From: Trochalopteron elliotii
Taxonomy: Eukaryota; Chordata; Aves; Passeriformes; Leiothrichidae
DNA: 64,000 bases
NCBI GenBank assembly: GCA_024734555.1
Contig: JANPWX010000639.1
Location: forward strand, 104,081 to 168,080
Direction of reading: 5' to 3'
In this document: positions 56,501 through 64,000 of the stretch, piece after piece
Numbering within the stretch: the stretch's first letter is position 1
Layout of the letters: every line of letters begins with the position of its first letter
Program-made: the position numbers and the translations under genes
The notes under the pieces: model-generated
Database searches by the model: none
Told to the model about the DNA's origin: nothing
What the model saw: the letters and a program-made list of their open reading frames with translations, nothing else

Positions 56501-59500
56501 TAGAGGATGGCAAATGCAAAAAAGCTTTTAATCTGCTCTGTTCTAATGAAGGAACTGGCTTTTATATTTTTTTGATATATACTCTTTTCAGTTACATTAT
56601 GCCCTATTGCCAGATTTAAGCAAAATGATATTGGAATGTTAATTTCTAAGCTTCAGATATATCATGCCAAACTTTACAGCAAGTCACACACAAAGTGTTC
56701 TGAACTGTATGTCAGTTAAGCTCCTGCAGCTCTTCTGTAAGTTTTTAATCTGCTATGTGAAACTGTTGGGAAAAAAAAGCTGCATACATCTACTGCAAGT
56801 CGTTAACCAGTCCTGCATGGTGCACATTAAAAAAGAAACTAATGAATGGCATCCACAAAGCCATGTGGATGTAACTTCTTTAAACAGTCTGATTTTAACT
56901 GTTAAGTTTCCTCTAGGTTCTGGCTCCACTGCAGCTGCAATAGCAGCTTTAACTAAAATTATCCTGGCTCAGTTTCTAGTGTGGTCACACTCTTCCCCAG
57001 TGCAACTCCTGTTACAGAAGCAGTGCTAGGGGCTAGCAGGATTCCTTTTGGGACGGCAGACAATTATCTGTATTTCTGCAGCTCTTGAAAATGCAGACTG
57101 TTCTGCAACACACCAAGTGAGCCCCATCCTGCCCTGTGCAGTCCACGTGGGAATTTCAAGCTTAGATGGATGCCTCCTGACAAACCCACACACACTACAG
57201 AATTTCACTTTTCAATCTAACCTAAACAACAACTTCCAGCTAAAATAATCTCGTTCCTAACCCCGAACATTTAAACATATAAGACAGAATGGGCAGGAGT
57301 GGGAAGAGGCTCTACAGAGTAAAACACTGTCTGAGGTCACAGCAGGTCAGCACAGCAGTCAGCACTGCCTCCATGCAAAAGCTGCTGGAACCATTAAAAG
57401 AAAAAGGTTATCTGTGCAGATGTGTCTTGATAGAAAAATTTTAATTTATGAGATCTACAGATAACTCCAGGCTTCCCATGCTTACGGATCACTGCCTGAC
57501 ACCTCCAGTGCATGCAAAGATCTACCAACTATTTTATCCCAGGAAATGAACAGGAAGCGGCACAGACTAAAAGTGAAAATTCAAATGAACACCAAAATAT
57601 TTTTACTTTTAGGGTGCAGGATTCCAAATAAACATGACTTATAATGTACCTTACATGTAAAATATTTCAGAGACTCAGAGTACTGGACTGTGAAGTACAT
57701 ACAGCAAAAACCAGTTTACATTATGTTGGTATTGGGAAGGTATTTATGAAGGAATATTCCTTATATGAAGAAATAAACTTATTACTTGAATTTTTCAATC
57801 AAGTTAAGAGCACTTAACTTGGATTTGAAAAGAAAGAAACAATTTGAATTTAGAATCAAGTGCCCAGGACGACATGAAAAAGGTTGACATCTACCATCTA
57901 CGAGGACCAACAGCACAGCATGCCTGAGGCTGCATTAAATGCATTTGAAAAAAGGTGCTGGCCCTCAAAACTATTCAGAAATCTAATATTTATAACCAGG
58001 AGAAGTTTAATGTGACTGACAGTTTAATTTTGTATGTTCCCAGAACAACAAACTGTATTTACCTCATTAGAAAATGCCCTAAATAATTTAATGTTTCTGG
58101 AAAATTATTTTAAAAGCTAGCAATTATTTGCAATTACTACAGCAAATGCGATACCCCATTTAGAAAAACAGTTTTTTAATTTCCAAGCAGCCTACACCTC
58201 TCCTATGGGTTAAGTATAGCTCCTTAACCCATAGGAATAGACAGAAATCTAACTTGTTTGCATGCATGAGCCTTTCATGAACTACAGCACTGGTACATGA
58301 GTATGTTATGCTATTTTACTGAAGAGCCCCCACCCACACAGTGATATCATCTAACCTGACACCCCACAGATGCTAAAAAAAAGATCTATTAAAAAAAGTA
58401 GAGATGTGACTTGGAATTTCCCCATGGACATAACAAAGCAGCTCACCTTTATTCTTTACAGCAGCACAAAGGTTTCTCCCTTAAAAGACAGTTGATAGGA
58501 AATCAGCTTCAGCTAACAGTACTACCAGTGGCCTGTTTTCTAAATTAAGGCAGCTAGACAAGCCTGCTTGTTTCTTCCTAATTACTAAAAATACATTTGC
58601 TCTCATGCTTTGTTGTTTGCACTGGATAAAAACGTTCCCAGAAAACTGCTTGCAGGATGCTAAGAGTGGAACACTTCTCTGCCAGTAGCTCTCAAAATAC
58701 AGGAGACTGACCAGGTCACAACCTTTACCACCACCTAAGTGGCCTTATTTATTTATTATATTTCCTCCTCGTTTTGACTCACTAATATTTTTCAAGTGGA
58801 TTTAAAAAAAGTTAATAATTAGTAGCTGTCAGAAACCAAATAATAAGCAGTGCAAATAATGGCTTTCATTTACTTACTGCTTCTGTTTGCCCAAAGAAAT
58901 ACAGACGTCATCTCTTAGAGAGTTAAATGGACATTATCATGTTCAGTAAATTCCTTACTTCACAGTAAGATTTATGCAGTCTGATTAATAACACTATTTT
59001 TACAGCCTTCAAACATGATTATAAATATTTTTTTAAAATATGTGCATAGTATATTAACAAATAAATACAGATAATACCATAAATACCATAAAATAAATAC
59101 CATATATAAGAAAAAGTTAATTTAGATTGAAGTAATAATTTAGAACCGTCTAGAATGGAAGACATAATTACAGCATTCACAGAGTTTTATGGATCCATAT
59201 GATACACCTGAGCCAAGTTAAATGTCATACAACTGCTCCACTGTCATTAAAGCAGAAAAACCCACTTAAAAACAGGGACCCCAGAATCTCATTTCAATTT
59301 AAATGAGAATGTGAAATTTCTCACTAGGCCACTTCCTGCTATTGCTGGAAACATTCCCTCCTTTAAACGGAGATGGATTTCAAGGTACTGTACTTAATGT
59401 TGTTTTGAAAGTACATTAAGAAGAAAATGTGAACGTGTAGGCAAACTGGAAACTCTCTGGAGAGATTACCCACTTATTTAACCACATTTCCTGTTTTTTA

Positions 59501-62500
59501 ACCCATTTGTCCTAAGTCAGTCCTTAGACTACTGATAAAAATAGATACAAGTGTGCTATAAATAGTTCATTAGCAGGTTTTTCTCGGTAAAACTGAAAAT
59601 GTTTTGATAAATCTATTGTTCTTACTCGCTCCATACTAATTAAACTGTGAATCAGATTAATGTTTTCTTGAAATTCTTGTCTGCATAGCTCACGGTAATT
59701 ATAAATATAGAGTGCCATAGGAATCTGAGAAAAAGTCCCAAGAACTAATAGTGACCTAAAAAATAGCTATCAATAATTGAAATTTAATGAAGAAATTACT
59801 GGTAACCTACGGGGCAAAGTGCTTTTACAAACAATAGTTCTGAAGCAAGGGAAGAGGCTGATCATGCAAAGCCAGAACCTTCCTAAATATTTGGAGATCT
59901 GAAGGCCAGAATACTACATCTTTGAATTAGTCACCTTGCACTTATTTTCAGCCATGGTAGTGTGTTGATCTAACACAGTGAATGTCATTTGAAGGACCTG
60001 ACATAAGAAGCCACAAAACTAATTTCTAAAAATATTAAATGTGAAGGCTTTTCAGACATATTTTACCCGTAGCTTTTGAACTGTTTTAACTCAATCAATA
60101 GAAATTATGTCATGACATTTAAAGACCCTGAAAGTTTCTGTGTTTCAGCTGCCTTGGAGTAGCAGGAGCTCTAAAGACCATCAATACTGCGATTAATACC
60201 TTTGTCTATGCATTACCTTCAGTCTACAAGAGGAAAACACCAAGAGAATAATACTGGTTCTGTGCCCTCTTGCTTAGACCAAACTGAGATATCTTTAAAA
60301 CTGAAGCTGCTGAGGCTGTTTTGAACTTTCTGCTTCCCCATTCAAACCACAGAATGATCTGAGGGACAGCTGAAGAGGTCTACCCACTATTGCTGCTTTT
60401 CTTACAGATATTAAACTCCACTGCTTCTGAGATGGGATAAAATACAATTTTCTTTATTATTAAGGAGCAAAATCTGTAATTGTGAAAAACTACAACAGAA
60501 AATGCAACACCAACAGTGCTTCACTTGGGAAGGAGAGGTGTGTGCTAGCATCAAATACTTAAAAGAGCAGGTAGCTGAAGGCCAATTTGATATGTATGCA
60601 TGTTTTTGCAAGGATTTTGTTAAGAGATGGATTTATTTTCACTTCTTCCTCCGAACACAGTAATAAAGCATAAAGGGCTTTTTATCAATCTAGACATGAA
60701 GGTCTTGAGCAAAAGATGGTGCATATCATACTTAGAATTGAACCATGAAGACTCCCAAATTACTCAAATTATTGCAGAATCAGCCAAACTTCAACCCACT
60801 AATCAGGTAACAAAGAATGTAAATGGTGAAAGAATAACAAACAAAAAAGCCCCAAACCCCTTAAGCCAAAAACTCCAATGCACTAATGTAAACAAATACC
60901 TATTTCAGATGTTATATCCATTCATACCTCTCCATCTAAGCATACACAGGTTTCAGCTCATCAAATCACCACTGGTGAAGAAATGCATTGATGATCTTAG
61001 ATGAACCCAGTACTTGAGATACATGACCCACAGAAATGTGTCTTTTTGTTGTTGTCATTTAAGTAAGAACAACATGGTCTGGCGGAGTTACAGCTTTTAC
61101 AGTGCTCTACAAGTGCAAGCACCAGTGTGTGGCTGTAACCCATAAAAGCAACCTGTGTCAGAATAAGAATGCAAACACTTCACAGCCAACAGTGTGCTGC
61201 TCTATAGATTAAGCTTTACTATAAAAATACCCTACCATTTCTACTTCAGCATTAACAGCTTTGGGGATGTGAGCCTTTTATTTTGTTGTGGTTGAATCAA
61301 AGTTTGGCTATATGTTTGACTTAAGGGGAAACCCAACAGTAGAAATTATTTACAACTATTAGATACTAAAGTAGGTGATTTGAGGAAGATGAAAAAAAAA
61401 TTGCACTACAAGAAAAGACTTCCACCCAACTAAAACATAACATCTAAACCAAACACATTTTTCTTCCTGAATGGAAAAAAACCCCATTCTTCATTCTGAA
61501 GAATGAAATTTGTGTGAGACACTCAGATATAACAAATCTTCCTTCTTGACATGAAAATGAATACATCTAAGGATGACTCAGTATTACCTGAACTTTATCT
61601 ACCAGCAATCCATTTGCTGCTTCATTTTCCAGAAGAAAAATTTTTAACTAATTTCTTCCCTCTGCCCCCCTTGATTTTCAGCATATAAGTCATACATAGC
61701 ATTATGTATCTAAGTTTATGTATTATGTATCTTTGTATCACTACATTTCCACTATAAGAATAATTTTAATGCTAAAGGATTTTCTTTTGATAAAGCAGAG
61801 ACTACCAATAGCCAACAGGTAAGGTGCTGAAAAGAGGGCACATGTCCCTGGTATGACTAGGTTCTCACTGATTTTAGCAATTTGTAAGACAGGACTGTGA
61901 TTTTTCTGTGTGTATCCAGGAAATGTAGCAGAGTGGAAACTTAATGGCTCTTTCCTGGTCACAGAAACTTCTTAAGTTTCCAAAGTCTGTAGGCAAAAGA
62001 AACACCGACACAATACTGCACATAATAGGCAGTATAGGGAACATACTACAAAGTGTATATAAATATTCGCTATGTATTTGACATATTTTCAAACAGCCGC
62101 ATGCATCAACGCTTTTTTCATGAAATAAAGTTTGATTATGCTGGCCAATAAACAGCTTTGCTGCTTCAAAGCCCCTTTCCTACTTTTCTTTCGGATTTAA
62201 GAAAAATACATAAAAATTGAGAGACAGACCAGCGCGTGGGTGGTAGACAAAAGAAGAGCATCATCATCTTGTAAAACTAGTGCCTACATACCTCTGAAGC
62301 CCAGCACTCATATAATTTTCACTACTGTAACCTGTTTGCCATTTATTTTCCAAATTCTTCACAAGTGAGCCTCTTAAGGAAAAAACCCCAGTTGTACCCC
62401 TTGACAACTTTGAAACAGGCTTCCAAAAGCCTGAGTGTGATAACCCATCACACGTGGGAGCCCTTGCCACTCCCAGACCTCTCTCACTTTACAGAAGTGA

Positions 62501-64000
62501 AGTCACACGTACAGTGGTGTCAGTGGAGGTCAAAGTCAGCAACAGGAACTAACCTCTTCAGAGTGCCCCCAGAGGTCCCCATACAGGAAGATTTATGTAA
62601 TGACAAGAATGCCAATTTAAAAAGGTGCTCCACAGATAAAAGAGTGTAGCTGTACTCACCCCACAAAGATACAGGATGACCAATTCAATGGGAAAAGCCA
62701 GTCACTCCTTTAATTGTAAGGTACACTAAAAATCAACATCTCTATCAAAACTGAGAACAGTTGAAGCCAAAAATCTCAAGCAGTATTTCCTTTCATTAAC
62801 ACAAACCAAGCATAGTCTGCAAGAACATTCATTTATTTCTTTCAAACACATCATTTTTAAGGCACCCTGAAGGTGTCCTTTCATGATTTTATAAAACCTA
62901 AAATTATTAAAACCTTTCAAAACACAGACTCACTCAGGAAACTGTGTGTTCTTCTCATAATTCCTGAAGTCACTGGTACTGTAATAATAGCCTGTCAAAT
63001 GCAAAATGACAGCAATTTCATAAATGAAGAATGGGCTTAGAGATATACTATGTTTATGAATTTACTTTGGTTGTCACTCAAATATTATTATTATAAGAAA
63101 TGAGAAAACTGAAGTCAATTGATCCAAAAGAGACTAATTTCACAAATAAAGTGTTTGGAACAATACAGACACTAATAATTTTAGTGTCCAGTTTTGTTCT
63201 GCATCTCTCTAACCTTCAAGTTACTGAAAAAAATTTAATTACCCGTAAAACATGTCCTGCATTTATGAGAGTGACTTATGACACATATACTTGGGTAAGT
63301 AAAAGAAAAGGCAAAACTGGTCAGAGAAAGTACAGTACGGACATTTTAAAATTCTTTTTTTAAAGTGAGCAACTTCAGAAGTTGTGCTTTGAGAAAAAGC
63401 TTATGAGCAGCACTAAGATGCACAATTTTCACGTTTTTTACAGTGTGCTTTGTTATTAATATTGATGATTGTTTTGAAAGTTGCTATTTCTATTGAATTA
63501 CACAAATGTATAATGATAACAAGCAATGTTATCAATTGCTTTTTGGTGACAATGCATAATGTAAAAACCCCAATACTTTTGTAACCTGATTCTGCAAAGG
63601 TCTGTGAATGTTCTTAACTCAAAAAATGTAAGCAGTCACCACACTGAAAAAAAGCACAGAACCAGTTCTTCATATTTTTACATCCTTTCTTCCAAACTGC
63701 TTTGTGTACCAATTGTACATGAAATGCACGAAAGTATATGAAATTTTTATTTGTCTTTAGTAACTAAATTCAGCAAATTGGCAACCAAATCAAAGCCACT
63801 GTATTAACTTACAAACACTAATAGGGAGCAGTATTTAGTAGGCATGATGGAAGCATCGAGTCATGGGAAAAAACTGACTGAAGAAAGAGACTTTGATTAC
63901 CGATTCAGTGGATTCTTTGGAAAATGTCGTAGGAAGTTGTGCTCTGCTTCATTTCACCAAACTCTCAAATTTGATTTCTATGGTAAAATCTAGTTGTTGT
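50507..64000 (-). other. EXOC2 intron (long, runs off the window)
   Basis: About 13.5 kb with no exon matching the preceding EXOC2 sequence. It is AT-rich, with frequent short A or T runs and a perfect 14-base inverted repeat (58201-58236). I see no CR1, LTR or other named repeat. Small frames up to 125 codons (60627-61004) have no recognisable features. A diverged exon could have been missed by eye. Confidence 0.75.
58201..58236. repeat. Perfect 14-bp inverted repeat, 8-base loop
   Basis: TCCTATGGGTTAAG (58201-58214) and CTTAACCCATAGGA (58223-58236) are exact complements around TATAGCTC. The flanking bases do not extend the stem. Confidence 0.9.

Noticed and set aside
62290..62470. Minus-strand frame ending near a GTATGT, resembling an exon with a donor
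   Set aside because: The peptide does not match EXOC2 or any family I know and no acceptor is obvious. A chance GT motif in an intron.
1..64000. CRISPR arrays, operons, prophage or bacterial features
   Set aside because: No regularly spaced repeats, ribosome binding sites or dense coding are present. Spliced vertebrate genes and CR1 elements rule out a prokaryotic origin.

Overview
This window is vertebrate nuclear DNA, most likely from a bird. Three things point to a bird. Two fragments of the avian non-LTR retrotransposon CR1 are present, one of them with readable reverse-transcriptase C-terminal frames. A solo LTR resembles a widespread avian endogenous-retrovirus LTR. The two genes found are compact and close to their mammalian versions in sequence. 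There is no prokaryotic gene organisation, no CRISPR array and no recognisable tRNA or rRNA gene.

Left part (1-13.4 kb, + strand): the 3' three quarters of IRF4 (interferon regulatory factor 4). Seven consecutive coding exons (409-595, 1376-1464, 2020-2161, 3937-4044, 5370-5723, 9637-9749, 11500-11643) join in frame. They encode about 378 residues, from the second half of the DNA-binding domain to the stop codon. The start codon and the first half of the DNA-binding domain lie left of the window. The last exon continues into a 3' UTR that probably ends near an AATAAA at 13330. A degraded LTR sits in the intron just before exon 8, about 40 bases from its splice acceptor.

Middle (13.4-41 kb): about 29 kb separate the two convergent stop codons, and I see no protein-coding gene there. 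This stretch holds an isolated CpG island (about 17.9-18.6 kb), a smaller CpG-rich patch (about 22.3-22.66 kb), a purine-biased kilobase (about 19.6-20.7 kb), a possible MIR-like SINE (about 32.1 kb) and a 5'-truncated CR1 element (about 33.15-33.8 kb, minus strand). Base composition changes visibly near 34-35 kb, from moderately GC-rich on the left to AT-rich on the right.

Right part (41-64 kb, minus strand): the last five coding exons of EXOC2 (exocyst subunit Sec5), reading from high to low coordinates: 50451-50506, 47306-47428, 44966-45027, 43094-43153 and 41070-41163. They encode the C-terminal 130 residues. The rest of EXOC2 lies right of the window; 50507-64000 appears to be one long intron with no exon I could identify. 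A CR1 3' end (about 43.6 kb) and a possible solo LTR (about 44.3-44.7 kb) lie in EXOC2 introns.

The tail-to-tail IRF4 / EXOC2 arrangement matches the conserved order on human 6p25. The two proteins are not known to work together: IRF4 is a lymphoid transcription factor and EXOC2 is a vesicle-tethering subunit. I found no convincing new biological system. The points most worth checking are the LTR beside IRF4 exon 8, the intergenic CpG island, and a perfect miR-125-type 8-mer in the putative IRF4 3' UTR.
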